Part shown: positions 9,625 through 17,839 of the stretch, piece after piece
Layout: every line of letters begins with the position of its first letter
Numbering within the stretch: the stretch's first letter is position 1
Origin: Roseomonas indoligenes
GTDB lineage: Bacteria; Pseudomonadota; Alphaproteobacteria; Acetobacterales; Acetobacteraceae
Length of the DNA: 64,000 bases
NCBI RefSeq assembly: GCF_017813365.1
Contig: NZ_JAGIZA010000010.1
Coordinates: 62,001 to 126,000, forward strand
Reading direction: 5' to 3'
The notes under the pieces: generated by a model
The model's input: the letters and a program-made list of their open reading frames with translations, nothing else
Database searches by the model: none
Told to the model about the DNA's origin: nothing
Made by a program: the position numbers and the translations under genes

Positions 9625-10441
9625 ACTGCTCGGCCAGGATTCGCTCGGGCAGCCCGTGGTCGGGATCGAACAGCATGGTCAGCCGCACGCGCGCGTCCTC
9701 GCAGATCTCCACCCGGCGGATGTCGCGCACCTCCGTGTAGTCCGCCACCGCCGCCACGGGGCGCTTTTCCCCCTCCAGGATCTCGAAGGCGACGGAGGCG
9801 TTGCCCGGCAGCAGCGCCCCGCGCCAGCGGCGGGGCCGGAAGGCGGAGATGGGCGTCATCGCCAGCAGGTTCGTCCCCAGCGGGATGATCGGCCCATGGG
9901 CCGAGAGGTTGTAGGCCGTGCTGCCCGCCGGCGTGGCCACCAGGATGCCATCGCAGATCAGCTCCGCCATCCGCTCCTTCCCATCCACGAGGATGCGGAT
10001 CTTCGCGGCCTGCCGGGTCTCCCGCAGTAGGGAGACCTCGTTGATCGCCAGCGCCTCCGCCACCGTCCCGTCCGAGCGCGTGGTGCGCATCCGCAGGGGC
10101 TGCAGCAGCGCGGCCTGGGCGGCCTGCAGCCGCTCCACCAGCCCCTCCTTGCGGTAGGGGTTCATCAGGAACCCCACGCTGCCGCGATTCATGCCGTAGA
10201 CCGGGATGTTGCGGCCGAGCAGCCGATGCTGCGTCTCCAGCATCGCGCCATCGCCGCCCAAAGCGACCACCACGGCGGCTTCCTCTGCTGGCACGTCGCC
10301 GTAGATCTGCACCAGCTCCGCATGGGCGGCCGCGGCCTCCTCCGAGGTGGCGGCGACGAAGCCGATCCGGCCGGACAGATCCTCCGGCAACTCGCGCAGC
10401 CCGTCGGGATCGGGCGCGCCGCCGAGAAGGGCGGCCGTCAT
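9614..10441 (-). CDS. nadK: NAD kinase
   Basis: Phosphorylates NAD+ to NADP+ in the cytosol. The 275-residue product (start 10441) has the GGDGAMLET motif (GGDG at 62-65), the NEVSLLRE motif, and the [21 protein letters not shown] signature. The frame is open to 10870, but upstream residues are the antisense of the neighbouring receptor and are not kinase-like. About 20 residues precede the usual family start, so a slightly internal start is possible. The gene is divergent from the second Bug receptor. Confidence 0.92.
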   Translation of the reverse strand: MTAALLGGAPDPDGLRELPEDLSGRIGFVAATSEEAAAAHAELVQIYGDVPAEEAAVVVALGGDGAMLETQHRLLGRNIPVYGMNRGSVGFLMNPYRKEGLVERLQAAQAALLQPLRMRTTRSDGTVAEALAINEVSLLRETRQAAKIRILVDGKERMAELICDGILVATPAGSTAYNLSAHGPIIPLGTNLLAMTPISAFRPRRWRGALLPGNASVAFEILEGEKRPVAAVADYTEVRDIRRVEICEDARVRLTMLFDPDHGLPERILAEQFTV

Positions 10442-10595
10442 GCCCGGAGGAAGGGGGCGTGGGCGCGCCCGGCGATCAGTGTCATCGGCATAACCCCATG
10501 AAGCGCGTCCCCTGAGCGCACCGCAAGCCGCGGGGGTTGACCTTCGCCGCGCCCGCGGCATCCATCCCCGGAACGACAGGGGAGGAGAGGGGGCC

Positions 10596-11576
10596 ATGTT
10601 CGAACGCCGCAGGATGCTGGGCTGGGCAGGCGCCACCATGGGGGTGCTGGCCGGGCCGCGCGCTCTCCGCGCCCAGGCGCCCTGGCCCAACCGCCCCATC
10701 CGCCTGATCGTCGCCTTCGCCGCCGGCGGCGCCGCGGACAGCGTGGCCCGCGTGCTGGCGCCGCGCCTGGGCGACCGCCTCGGCCAGACGGTGGTGGTGG
10801 AGAACCGCACGGGCGGCAGCGGCTCCAACGGCGGCGCGCTGGTGGCCCAGGCCGCGCCGGATGGCCACACCTTGCTATGGGACGCCTCCTCCCACCTCGT
10901 GAACCCCAGCCTGCTGAAGGGCCTGTCCTTCGACTACGCCACCGCCTTCCTGCCAGTGACGCTGGCTACCACTTTCCCGCAGGTGCTGGCGGTGAAGGCC
11001 GACAGTCCCATCCGCAGCGTGGCGGAGTTCATCGCGGCGGCGAAGGCGCGGCCGGGCACGCTGAACATGGGCACCCAGGGCAACGCCACGGCGGGCCATC
11101 TGGCGCTCGCGCAGTTGCAGCGGCTGGCGGGAATCGAGGTGACGCACGCCCCCTATCGCGGCGGCGCCGATGCGGCGCGCGACCTGGCGGCAGGGGTGCT
11201 GGACGGTGCCTTCATCACCGTCCTCTCCGCCGGACCTATCGCGGACTCGGGCCGGGCGCGGCTGCTGGCGGTGGCGACCGAGTCGCGGATCGCCGCGCGG
11301 CCGGATGTGCCGACCTTCGCGGAGGCCGGGCTGCCCGGGCTGACCATCGCCGAGTGGTGCGCCCTCTTCGCCCCGGCCGGCACGCCGATGGGCATCGCGG
11401 AACGGCTGCATGCCGCCACGGCCTCCGCCCTCGCGGATCCGGAGGTGAAGGCGCGGCTGGACGGGCTGGTGGCGGTTCCCGTCGGCTCCTCCCCCGCCGA
11501 TTTTGCCCGCTTCGTCGTGCAGGGGCGGGCGGAGATGGGAACCCTGGTGCGGGAAGCCGGGATCAGGGCCGAGTAG
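10596..11576 (+). CDS. Bug-family tripartite tricarboxylate receptor
   Basis: Periplasmic receptor, 326 residues. Signal peptide is visible ([26 protein letters not shown], with an RR that may be a Tat signal). Family landmarks: [43 protein letters not shown], the [18 protein letters not shown] ligand loop, and [12 protein letters not shown]. No cognate TctAB genes are near; it stands alone between nadK and a convergent gene. The ligand cannot be told from sequence. The stop is followed by a strong bidirectional hairpin. Confidence 0.9.
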   Translation: MFERRRMLGWAGATMGVLAGPRALRAQAPWPNRPIRLIVAFAAGGAADSVARVLAPRLGDRLGQTVVVENRTGGSGSNGGALVAQAAPDGHTLLWDASSHLVNPSLLKGLSFDYATAFLPVTLATTFPQVLAVKADSPIRSVAEFIAAAKARPGTLNMGTQGNATAGHLALAQLQRLAGIEVTHAPYRGGADAARDLAAGVLDGAFITVLSAGPIADSGRARLLAVATESRIAARPDVPTFAEAGLPGLTIAEWCALFAPAGTPMGIAERLHAATASALADPEVKARLDGLVAVPVGSSPADFARFVVQGRAEMGTLVREAGIRAE

Positions 11577-11588
11577 CGGACACGAAAA

Positions 11589-11616
11589 CGCCGCCGGCCC
11601 CTGGGGACCGGCGGCG
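11589..11616 (-). terminator. Terminator between convergent genes
   Basis: A 9-bp stem CGCCGCCGG/CCGGCGGCG at 11589-11597 and 11608-11616, further stacked by CCCC/GGGG inside. On the minus strand it is followed by GTTTTCG, so it fits an intrinsic terminator for the DUF6481 gene (which ends at 11640); it could also stop transcription of the plus-strand receptor gene ending at 11576. Confidence 0.65.
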
Positions 11617-11639
11617 CGAAACGGGCGGCGTAAGGGCGC

Positions 11640-12020
11640 CTACTTCTTGCCCTTCGCCCGGGCCTTGCGGGCCGCGTAACGGCGGTCGCGCTCCAGCTTG
11701 GCCTCGATCAGCTCCTGGCGGGCGCGCTCGGTGGCCTCGGCGGCCTCGCGGGCCAGCTCGGCCTGCCGCGCTTCCTCCTCGGCGATCAGCCGCAGGCGCT
11801 CGGCCTCCTGGCGGGCCTTCTCCTCCTCCTTCAGGCGGCGGCGCTCGGCCTCCCGGGCTTCACGGGCCTGGATGATCTGCCGGCGCTCCTCCTGTCGGGC
11901 CGCCACGGCCGGATCTTCCGCCGCCGTCGGGCGCGACTTGAAGCGCTCGAGAAGGGCCTTCTTGGCCTCGAGGGAGTTCTTGCTACGATCGTTGAAGTCT
12001 GTGCCCTTGAGGGTTCGCAT
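11640..12020 (-). CDS. DUF6481 family charged coiled-coil protein
   Basis: The start at 12020 gives a 126-residue protein opening MRTLKGTDFNDRSKNSLEAKKALLERFKSRP, which matches my memory of the DUF6481 family; the open frame to 12122 upstream is not conserved in character. After residue 30 almost the whole chain is Glu/Arg/Ala-rich heptad-like sequence, predicted to be one long helix or coiled coil, with a basic tail ending KARAKGKK. No enzymatic motif, cytosolic, function unknown. In other alphaproteobacteria I recall this family beside cold-shock genes; none is seen here. A structured leader or small RNA with terminator lies about 100 bp upstream. Confidence 0.8.
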   Translation of the reverse strand: MRTLKGTDFNDRSKNSLEAKKALLERFKSRPTAAEDPAVAARQEERRQIIQAREAREAERRRLKEEEKARQEAERLRLIAEEEARQAELAREAAEATERARQELIEAKLERDRRYAARKARAKGKK

Positions 12021-12120
12021 CGTGTCTCTCTGATGGGGGCCGGTGCGGGGCCCCGCCGGCTGGTCCTGCCCGCCCGACGGTCCGCGCCGCGCGTCCGCGC
12101 TCACGTGGCATCGCGCGGGC

Positions 12121-12169
12121 AAAAAAGAAAGCCCGGAAAGCCGCGGCCTGAAGCCTGAGCCTTCCGGGC
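12121..12169 (-). terminator. Intrinsic terminator of the candidate RNA
   Basis: Minus-strand stem GCCCGGAA/TTCCGGGC (8 bp, 23-nt loop with internal GC pairing) followed directly by TTTCTTTTTT at 12130-12121. It has the best U-tract I found in the window. It lies upstream of, not after, the nearest minus-strand gene, which is why a separate RNA or an attenuator is proposed. Confidence 0.65.
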
Positions 12170-12242
12170 AAGTACATACAGGGAGGCTTCACGTCTGGGA
12201 GACGCGGGGTTCCAAGAACCCGGTCCGGATCAATCACCGGAC
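12121..12242 (-). ncRNA. Candidate small RNA or attenuated leader
   Basis: Read on the minus strand from 12242, four hairpins follow each other: GTCCGG/CCGGAC (12237-12242 with 12223-12228), GGGTT/AACCC (12217-12221 with 12207-12211), CGTCT/AGACG (12200-12204 with 12192-12196), and a terminal 8-bp stem GCCCGGAA/TTCCGGGC (12162-12169 with 12131-12138). The last is followed by TTTCTTTTTT. No protein is encoded. This is either a free-standing small RNA of about 120 nt or the attenuated 5' leader of the DUF6481 gene, whose start is at 12020. A TAACCT at 12250-12255 would be positioned as a -10 box, but no -35 is evident. Confidence 0.4.
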
Positions 12243-12514
12243 GGAAGGAAGGTTAGGCCTCGCCGGATGGTGCAGCGCGCGCCAAGAACGTCCACCCGCC
12301 ATGCGGGCGATGCATGACGCGGCGCAGCACGAAACGGATGCCCGTCGGCCAGGGGCGATGCCGCCAACCCAGGCAATATGGGTCTGTCGTGCCCGGGATG
12401 GCAGCACTGACAGGGAGGCGCCGCCGAAATATGCGGCAGGCTTCACTTGACGTCGCGCGCCGGACGCCCGGAGGATCGCCCCGCGTCCTGACGCCCAAAA
12501 TGCGGAGCCCGCCC

Positions 12515-13492
12515 ATGCCCCTCGATTCCGACCGCACGGATTCCATCCCGGTCATCGACCTCGGCCCCTGCTTCGCCGGGGAACCAGGGGCGCTGGAGGC
12601 CACCGCCGCCGACCTGCACCGAATCTGCGAGACGGTGGGCTTTCTCTTCATCCGGAACCACGGCGTGCCCGTGGACCTGATGCGCGAGACCTTCGCCGCC
12701 GCCGCCGCCTTCCACGCCCTGCCGCTGGAGGAGAAGATGGCCCTGAAGCTGGACGACCGAATGCAGGGCTACCTGCCCTACAAATCCAGTGTCGCGCGGG
12801 CCAATGGGCTGAATGCCGTCCGCAAGCCGAATGAGAACGAGGCCTTCTTCGTCAATCCGGAGCGCGATCCGGCCCACCCTGTGAACCGCTGGCCCGACTC
12901 GCTGCCCTCCTTCCGGGAGGTCACGCTCCGCTACTACGCGGCGGTGGAAGCGCTGGCGCTGCGGATGCTGCCGATCTACGCCCGCGCCCTGGACCTGCCG
13001 GCCGACTATTTCGGCCCGCTCTGCGACCGCTCCCTCAGTTCCCTCCGCCTGACCCACTACCCGCCGGTGGAATACGGCGCGGACGAGTTCGGCATCGCCC
13101 CGCACACGGACTCCAGCTTCATCACCCTGCTGGCCCAGAACCCCGTCCCCGGCCTGCAGATCCGCACCCAGGCCGGCGAGTGGATCGACGCGCCGGTGCT
13201 GCCCGACACCTTCGTGGTGAACACGGGCGACGTGCTGAACCGCTGGACCAACGGGCGCTTCCTCTCCACCCCGCACCGGGCCTTCAACAAGGAACCGAAG
13301 CCCCGCTACGCCATCCCCTTCTTCTTCCACCCCAACCCGGAGACGCTGATCGAGGCGCTGCCGGGCTGCACGGACGCGGCGAACCCGCCGAAGTTCCCGC
13401 CGCAGACGGTGGGCGACTACATGGCCGCCTTCCGCGGGGCGAATTACGACCACTTCCGTCAGAAGAAGGGGGAGGCCGCCCCCGCCAGCTGA
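12515..13492 (+). CDS. 2OG-Fe(II) oxygenase, isopenicillin N synthase family
   Basis: Start at 12515 has GGAG 9 bp upstream; an in-frame ATG at 12500 is possible. The 325-residue product has the N-terminal DIOX_N half (IPVIDLGPCF, GFLFIRNHGVP) and the jelly-roll catalytic half with iron ligands H197 and D199 (APHTDSSFITLL) and H254 (STPHRAFN), and R264 (RYAIPFF) as the probable 2-oxoglutarate carboxylate partner. The family hydroxylates or desaturates diverse small molecules, so the substrate is unknown. It is followed 87 bp downstream by an ABC-type peptide receptor on the same strand, which may supply the substrate. Confidence 0.85.
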   Translation: MPLDSDRTDSIPVIDLGPCFAGEPGALEATAADLHRICETVGFLFIRNHGVPVDLMRETFAAAAAFHALPLEEKMALKLDDRMQGYLPYKSSVARANGLNAVRKPNENEAFFVNPERDPAHPVNRWPDSLPSFREVTLRYYAAVEALALRMLPIYARALDLPADYFGPLCDRSLSSLRLTHYPPVEYGADEFGIAPHTDSSFITLLAQNPVPGLQIRTQAGEWIDAPVLPDTFVVNTGDVLNRWTNGRFLSTPHRAFNKEPKPRYAIPFFFHPNPETLIEALPGCTDAANPPKFPPQTVGDYMAAFRGANYDHFRQKKGEAAPAS

Positions 13493-13579
13493 GGGGGGCA
13501 GGGAAGGGGAGAAGGACCGCCGCCCCCGTTCCCCGGGGCATCGCACGGCAGCGCGACGACCACGAACAAAGGAACGGCG

Positions 13580-15160
13580 ATGCGATTCTCTCGGCTGGCG
13601 GGGGCCTGCGCCCTCGCCTCCATGGTCCTTGGCGCGGGCATCCTTCCTGCTGCGCCCGCGCGGGCGCAGGGCAGCACCCTCCGCGTCTCGTTGAACACCG
13701 AACTGCAGGTGCTGGACCCGATCGTGACCACGATCAACTCCGCCCGGGTCTTCGCCTATCTCGTCTTCGACACGCTGGTGGCCATCGACAGCCAGGGCAG
13801 GTTCCACCCGCAGATGCTGGAGGGGTGGGAGGTCACCCCGGACCGGATGGCCTGGCGCTTCACCCTGCGCGACGGGCTGGAGTTCCACGACGGCACGCCC
13901 GTGACGGCGGAGGACTGCGTCGCCTCCATCCGCCGCTGGGCGAAGCGCGAGGCCTTTGGCACGGCGATGATGGACGCGGTGCGAGAGGTTCAGGTCACCG
14001 GCCCCAAGACCTTCGAGTTCCGGATGAGCCGGCCCTTTGCTTTCGTGATCGAGGCGCTGGGCCGATCCGGCCACCAGGTGCCGGTTATCATGCCGGCGCG
14101 GCTGGCGAACATGGACGCCGCGGTGCCGGTGCCGGAGGTGATGGGCTCCGGCCCCTTCCTCTTCCTGCGGAATGAGTGGCGGCCGGGTGAGCGCGCCAGC
14201 TTCATCCGCAACCCCCGCTACCGCCCGCGCGCGGAGGCGCCGGACGGCCTCTCCGGCGGCAAGGTGGCGCGGATGGAACGGGTGGAACTGCTCAGCGTGA
14301 CGGACCAGTCCACCCGCGCCGCCGCCCTGCAATCCGGCGAGCTGGACTACCTGGAGATCCTGCCGCCGGACTTCGTGGCGCCGATGCGCCGGAACCGCAG
14401 CGTCGTCGTCGGCAAGCCGGCGGGAGTCGACCAGTTCCTGGCGCTGGTGAACGTGAACCACGCCGCCCCGCCTTTCAACGACCCCAAGGCGCGGCAGGCC
14501 CTGCAGGCGGCGGTGCTGCAGCCCGAGGTGATGGCGGCCATGGGCCTGCCGGAGGACCTCGTCGTGCCGCAATGCGGCTCGATCTACATGTGCGGCTGGG
14601 CCGGGGCGAGCGAGGCCGGGACCGAGCCGCTGCGCCAGGCCGGGACGGAGCGGGCGCGACAGCTGCTGCGGGAATCGGGCTATCGCGGCGAGCCGGTGGT
14701 CTTCCTCCACGCCCAGACCTCGGCCCTCCTGAACCCGATCGGGCTGGTCGTCTCCGACCAGATGCGCCGCGCCGGGTTCAACGTGGACCTGCAGTCCTCG
14801 GACTACGCCACGGTGGCGGCGAAGAGGCTGAACCGGACGGGATGGGCAGTGGCGCCGATCGTGAACAACGGGATCGACCTGGTGAACCCCATCGCCAACC
14901 CGCTGGTGGCCTTCAACTGCGCCGACAGCTCCCCGGGCTGGTACTGCGATCCCGCCATGACGGACCTGCTGCGGCGCTATGCCGTGGCCGCCGATCCGAA
15001 GGAGCAAAAGGAGCTGGCCGATGCGATCCAGACGGCCATGCACCGCAACGTGGACTACGTGCTGGCCGGCCAGTTCGCCGGGCCGCCGGCCTGGAGGGCC
15101 GACCTGAAGGGCGTGGTGCCCTTCAGCTTTCCCGTGTTCTGGGGGATCGAGCGCCGCTGA
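13580..15160 (+). CDS. ABC transporter substrate-binding protein, family 5
   Basis: Periplasmic receptor of the peptide/nickel/opine class (SBP_bac_5), 526 residues. A signal peptide is clear (residues 1 to about 30, ending APARAQ). The family signature region is FHDGTPVTAEDCVASIRRW at about residues 95-113, followed by a PEVMGSGPFLFLRNEW segment. No permease or ATPase genes are adjacent, so it must work with components elsewhere or be an orphan. It is paralogous to the receptor at 18620-20203, with the same FHDGTPV and SIRRW blocks. Probably in one transcription unit with the oxygenase before it. Confidence 0.9.
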   Translation: MRFSRLAGACALASMVLGAGILPAAPARAQGSTLRVSLNTELQVLDPIVTTINSARVFAYLVFDTLVAIDSQGRFHPQMLEGWEVTPDRMAWRFTLRDGLEFHDGTPVTAEDCVASIRRWAKREAFGTAMMDAVREVQVTGPKTFEFRMSRPFAFVIEALGRSGHQVPVIMPARLANMDAAVPVPEVMGSGPFLFLRNEWRPGERASFIRNPRYRPRAEAPDGLSGGKVARMERVELLSVTDQSTRAAALQSGELDYLEILPPDFVAPMRRNRSVVVGKPAGVDQFLALVNVNHAAPPFNDPKARQALQAAVLQPEVMAAMGLPEDLVVPQCGSIYMCGWAGASEAGTEPLRQAGTERARQLLRESGYRGEPVVFLHAQTSALLNPIGLVVSDQMRRAGFNVDLQSSDYATVAAKRLNRTGWAVAPIVNNGIDLVNPIANPLVAFNCADSSPGWYCDPAMTDLLRRYAVAADPKEQKELADAIQTAMHRNVDYVLAGQFAGPPAWRADLKGVVPFSFPVFWGIERR

Positions 15161-15166
15161 GAGGTG

Positions 15167-15188
15167 CCGGGGGAGGGACCTCCCCCGG
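15167..15188. terminator. Hairpin between convergent genes
   Basis: CCGGGGGAGG and CCTCCCCCGG are exact inverted repeats separated by two bases, so the practical hairpin has 9 pairs and a 4-base loop. It lies between the receptor gene (ends 15160) and the convergent lysR (ends 15192). There is no U-tract on either strand; a bidirectional transcription stop is inferred from position. Confidence 0.5.
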
Positions 15189-15191
15189 CCG

Positions 15192-16082
15192 TCAGCCCTG
15201 GGCCGCGAGCTCGGCCACGAGGAAGTCGCGGAACACGGCCACGCGCTTGGAGTTCCGCATCTCCTCCGGATAGACGAAGAAGGCCTCGATCTTCGGCGTG
15301 TTCAGCTCCGTCAGCACCGGAACCAGATCGGCCAGGTCATCACCCATGTAGTCGGGCAGGGCGGCCAGCCCGAGACCGGAGCGCACGGCCCGCAGCATGG
15401 CCGGAAGCGAGTTCACCTCCACCGCCGCGCGCCGCGGGGAACCAGGGCGGCGCCCCGCCTCGGCCAGCCAGTTGATGTCCTCCACCGGCGGGTGATAGTC
15501 GCCGTAGATGATCAGCCGGTGGGCATCCAGGTCCTCCACCCGCTGCGGCATGCCGGCGCCGCGCAGGTAGTCGGGCGAGCCCACCACCTTCCAGCCGAAG
15601 GTCGCGATGTGCCGCTGGATCAGGTCCGGCTGACGCGGGGCGTGCATGCGGATGGCCAGGTCCGCCTCCCGCATCGCCAGGTCCAGCTCCGTGTCGTCCA
15701 GCAGCAGCGTCACCGTCATGTCGGGGTGCAGCTTCAGGAAGCGCTCCAGCCGGGGGGCGAGCCAGTTGGCGCCGAAGCCGGTGGTGGTCGTCACCTTCAG
15801 CCGCCCGGCCGCGCGCTCCCGGCTCTCCGTCAGCAGGGCCTCGGTCATCGCCAGTTTGGCGAAGACCTCGCGCACCGTCTTGTTCAGCGTCTCGCCCTGC
15901 TCCGTCAGGATCAGCCCGCGCGCGTGCCGGTGGAACAGCGGCACGTTCAGGCTCTCCTCCAGCGCCTGGATCTGGCGGGAGACGGCGGACTGGCTGAGGT
16001 TCAGCGTATCCCCGGCATGGGTGAAGGATCCCGCCTCCGCGACGGCGTGGAAGACCCGGAGCTTGTCCCAATCCAGCGGCAT
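15192..16082 (-). CDS. LysR family transcriptional regulator (trxB-linked)
   Basis: The 296-residue product has an N-terminal winged helix-turn-helix (VFHAVAEAGSFTHAGDTLNLSQSAVSRQIQALE, roughly residues 10-43) and a periplasmic-binding-like effector domain with KVTTTTGFGANWLAPRLERF. Its start overlaps the trxB stop by one base (TGATG), so it is co-translated with trxB. This trxB-lysR pairing recurs in alphaproteobacteria. The effector and targets are unknown; the linkage suggests a redox or housekeeping role rather than control of the convergent receptor. Confidence 0.9.
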   Translation of the reverse strand: MPLDWDKLRVFHAVAEAGSFTHAGDTLNLSQSAVSRQIQALEESLNVPLFHRHARGLILTEQGETLNKTVREVFAKLAMTEALLTESRERAAGRLKVTTTTGFGANWLAPRLERFLKLHPDMTVTLLLDDTELDLAMREADLAIRMHAPRQPDLIQRHIATFGWKVVGSPDYLRGAGMPQRVEDLDAHRLIIYGDYHPPVEDINWLAEAGRRPGSPRRAAVEVNSLPAMLRAVRSGLGLAALPDYMGDDLADLVPVLTELNTPKIEAFFVYPEEMRNSKRVAVFRDFLVAELAAQG

Positions 16083-17077
16083 CAGCCGTCCACCGCGTCA
16101 TAGGCTGCGACCGCCGGGGCGTCGTCCGGCATGTGGGCCAGCCACTTCTCGGCGTCCAGCGCGGCCATGCAGCCGGAGCCGGCGGCCGTGACGGCTTGGC
16201 GGTAGATCCGGTCCTGCACGTCGCCGGCGGCGAAGATCCCGGGGATGCTGGTGCGGGTGGAGCCGGGCTCGGTCACGATATAGCCGTCCTCGTCGGTCTT
16301 GAGCTGGCCACGGAACAGGGCGGTCGCGGGGTCGTGCCCGATGGCGACGAACATGCCGTCCACCGGCAGTTCGTAGCTGCCGCCGCCAGCCAGATCCCGA
16401 AGCTTCAGCGCGCGCAGGGCGCGGAACTTGCCCTCGGTTGCCAGCGCCTCCTCCACCACCGTGTTCCAGACCACGGAGACCTTGGGGTGGTTGAACAGCC
16501 GCTCCTGCATGATCCGCTCGGCCCGCAGGCTGTCCCGCCGGTGGATCAGCGTGACCTTGGACGCCAGCCCGGCGAGGTAGAGGGCCTCCTCCACCGCCGA
16601 GTTGCCGCCGCCGATCACCGCGACCTCCCGGTTGCGGAAGAAGAAGCCGTCGCAGGTGGCGCAGGCGGAGACGCCGAAGCCGGACAGCTCCTTCTCACCG
16701 GGGATGCCGAGCCAGCGTGCCTGGGCGCCGGTCGCGATCACCATGGCGGAGGCCTCGTAGGTGTCGCCCGAATCGCCGGTGGCGCGGAAGGGCTTCCCGC
16801 CCAACTCCACCCCGGTGATCACGTCCTGGATGATGCGGGTGCCGACATGGGCGGCCTGGGCCTGCATCTGTTCCATCAGCCAGGGGCCCTGAACCGCGCT
16901 GGCGAAGCCGGGGTAGTTCTCGACATCGGTCGTGATGGTGAGCTGCCCGCCCGGCTGGAGTCCCGCGACGAGGATCGGCTCGAGCCCGGCGCGTGCCGCG
17001 TAGATGGCGGCGGTGTAGCCGGCCGGGCCGGCGCCGAGGATGAGCAGTCGCGTACGATGGGTGTCGGGCACGTCCAT
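16082..17077 (-). CDS. trxB: Thioredoxin-disulfide reductase
   Basis: Flavoenzyme that reduces thioredoxin with NADPH in the cytosol. Start 17077 gives 331 residues; the frame is open to 17389 but upstream sequence is not TrxB-like. FAD-binding GAGPAG is at 15-20, the redox-active CATC at 139-142 (SACATCDG), the NADPH-binding GGGNSAVEEALYLAG follows, and the second FAD motif is GIFAAGDVQD. Length is slightly over the E. coli enzyme because of a C-terminal extension. Divergent from the Lrp-family gene across a 223-bp region. Confidence 0.96.
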   Translation of the reverse strand: MDVPDTHRTRLLILGAGPAGYTAAIYAARAGLEPILVAGLQPGGQLTITTDVENYPGFASAVQGPWLMEQMQAQAAHVGTRIIQDVITGVELGGKPFRATGDSGDTYEASAMVIATGAQARWLGIPGEKELSGFGVSACATCDGFFFRNREVAVIGGGNSAVEEALYLAGLASKVTLIHRRDSLRAERIMQERLFNHPKVSVVWNTVVEEALATEGKFRALRALKLRDLAGGGSYELPVDGMFVAIGHDPATALFRGQLKTDEDGYIVTEPGSTRTSIPGIFAAGDVQDRIYRQAVTAAGSGCMAALDAEKWLAHMPDDAPAVAAYDAVDG

Positions 17078-17300
17078 GTCCTGAAGGCAGTGCAGAGTCG
17101 CAGCGCCACCATATCGGTGCGCGCGCCGCGTTGCACCACCCCTGCATCCCGATCCGGTGAGCCGGGCCTTGAAGCCGCCCCCCCGCTCAGAGGATAGTCC
17201 AGGGTGGAGCGTCCGGCCCGCAGCATGGGTCGCCAAGTCTGAACCTGGACCCCTGACCCCAAGATTGGCCCCGGAAGACGGCCCGAGAGAAGAACCGACC

Positions 17301-17792
17301 TTGAAAGACCCCGGCAACGGCTTTGCGCCTGGCGCCCTCGACGCAACCGACCGGGAGATCCTGCGCGAGCTGCAGGACGATGGGCGCATGACGAACGTGG
17401 CGCTGGCGGCAAGGGTCGGCCTGTCCGCGCCGCCCTGCCTGCGCCGCGTCCGCCGGCTGGAGGAGACGGGGGTGATCCGCGGCTACCACGCCGATGTGGA
17501 CCCCGCCTCCCTCGGCTGGGAGATCACCTTCTTCGCCGTGGTCGGGCTGGAGAGCCAGAAGCTGCCCGTGCTGGAGTCCTTCGAGGCCATGGTGCGGGAC
17601 TGGCCGGAGGTGCGGGAGTGCCACATGATCCGCGGCGGCGGCGACTTCCTGCTGCGCTTGGTGGCCCGCAACCCCGCGCATGAGAACGAACTGACGAACC
17701 GGCTGACCGGCTCTGAACTCGTCATGCATGTCCGCACCCTCCAGACCATCCGTACCTCCAAGGACGAGGCCGGGGTGCCTGTAGAGGGCTGA
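17301..17792 (+). CDS. Lrp/AsnC family transcriptional regulator
   Basis: The 163-residue product from a TTG at 17301 fits the family length; the frame is open to 17157, and no better ATG precedes the DNA-binding domain, so the start is tentative. The helix-turn-helix is LDATDREILRELQDDGRMTNVALAARVGLSAPPCLRRVRRLEETGVIRGY; the C-terminal RAM/ligand domain (VVGLESQ to the VRTLQTIRTSKDE end) is complete. Such proteins sense amino acids or similar metabolites. It precedes the GntR gene by about 47 bp on the same strand. Confidence 0.85.
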   Translation: MKDPGNGFAPGALDATDREILRELQDDGRMTNVALAARVGLSAPPCLRRVRRLEETGVIRGYHADVDPASLGWEITFFAVVGLESQKLPVLESFEAMVRDWPEVRECHMIRGGGDFLLRLVARNPAHENELTNRLTGSELVMHVRTLQTIRTSKDEAGVPVEG

Positions 17793-17814
17793 CGCCAGCC
17801 GGGCTAAGATGCCG

Positions 17815-17830
17815 CGAATTTCGAAATTCG
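17815..17830. promoter_or_regulatory. Perfect 16-bp palindrome, GntR operator candidate
   Basis: CGAATTTCGAAATTCG reads identically on both strands and lies 9 bp upstream of the TTG start of the GntR gene. It is strongly AT-rich for this genome. Its central 10 bases AATTTCGAAA recur at 18524-18533, just upstream of the downstream receptor gene. Position and repetition suggest it is the operator of the GntR protein and used for autoregulation. Confidence 0.6.
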
Positions 17831-17839
17831 GAGTGTTCC

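Larger units (their letters stand above)
12021..12514. other. Non-coding gap between DUF6481 gene and oxygenase
   Basis: A 494-bp stretch without a convincing gene on either strand; the open frames that cross it have no start/SD and no family character. It holds a cluster of inverted repeats at 12131-12242, described separately, that reads as a structured RNA with terminator on the minus strand. No credible promoter with both boxes could be identified. The part from about 12260 to 12500 shows nothing I can name; AAAATGCGGAG near 12498 contains the GGAG that serves the oxygenase start. Confidence 0.6.

Noticed and set aside
10442-10870. N-terminal extension of NAD kinase to 418 residues.
   Set aside because: It is antisense to the start of the Bug receptor at 10596, and no conserved residues appear before 10441.
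12181-12260. Possible tRNA or SRP RNA in the hairpin cluster (GGTTCCAAGAACC and CCGGACGGAAGGAAGG).
   Set aside because: No 7-base T-loop with the conserved sequence, no cloverleaf, no CCA context, and the SRP tetraloop region is not conserved well enough.
12443-15043. An 866-codon open frame on the minus strand across the oxygenase and receptor genes.
   Set aside because: It is antisense to two clear genes, and its His/Arg/Gly/Val-rich composition is what high-GC codon bias produces in the opposite frame. No domain is recognisable.
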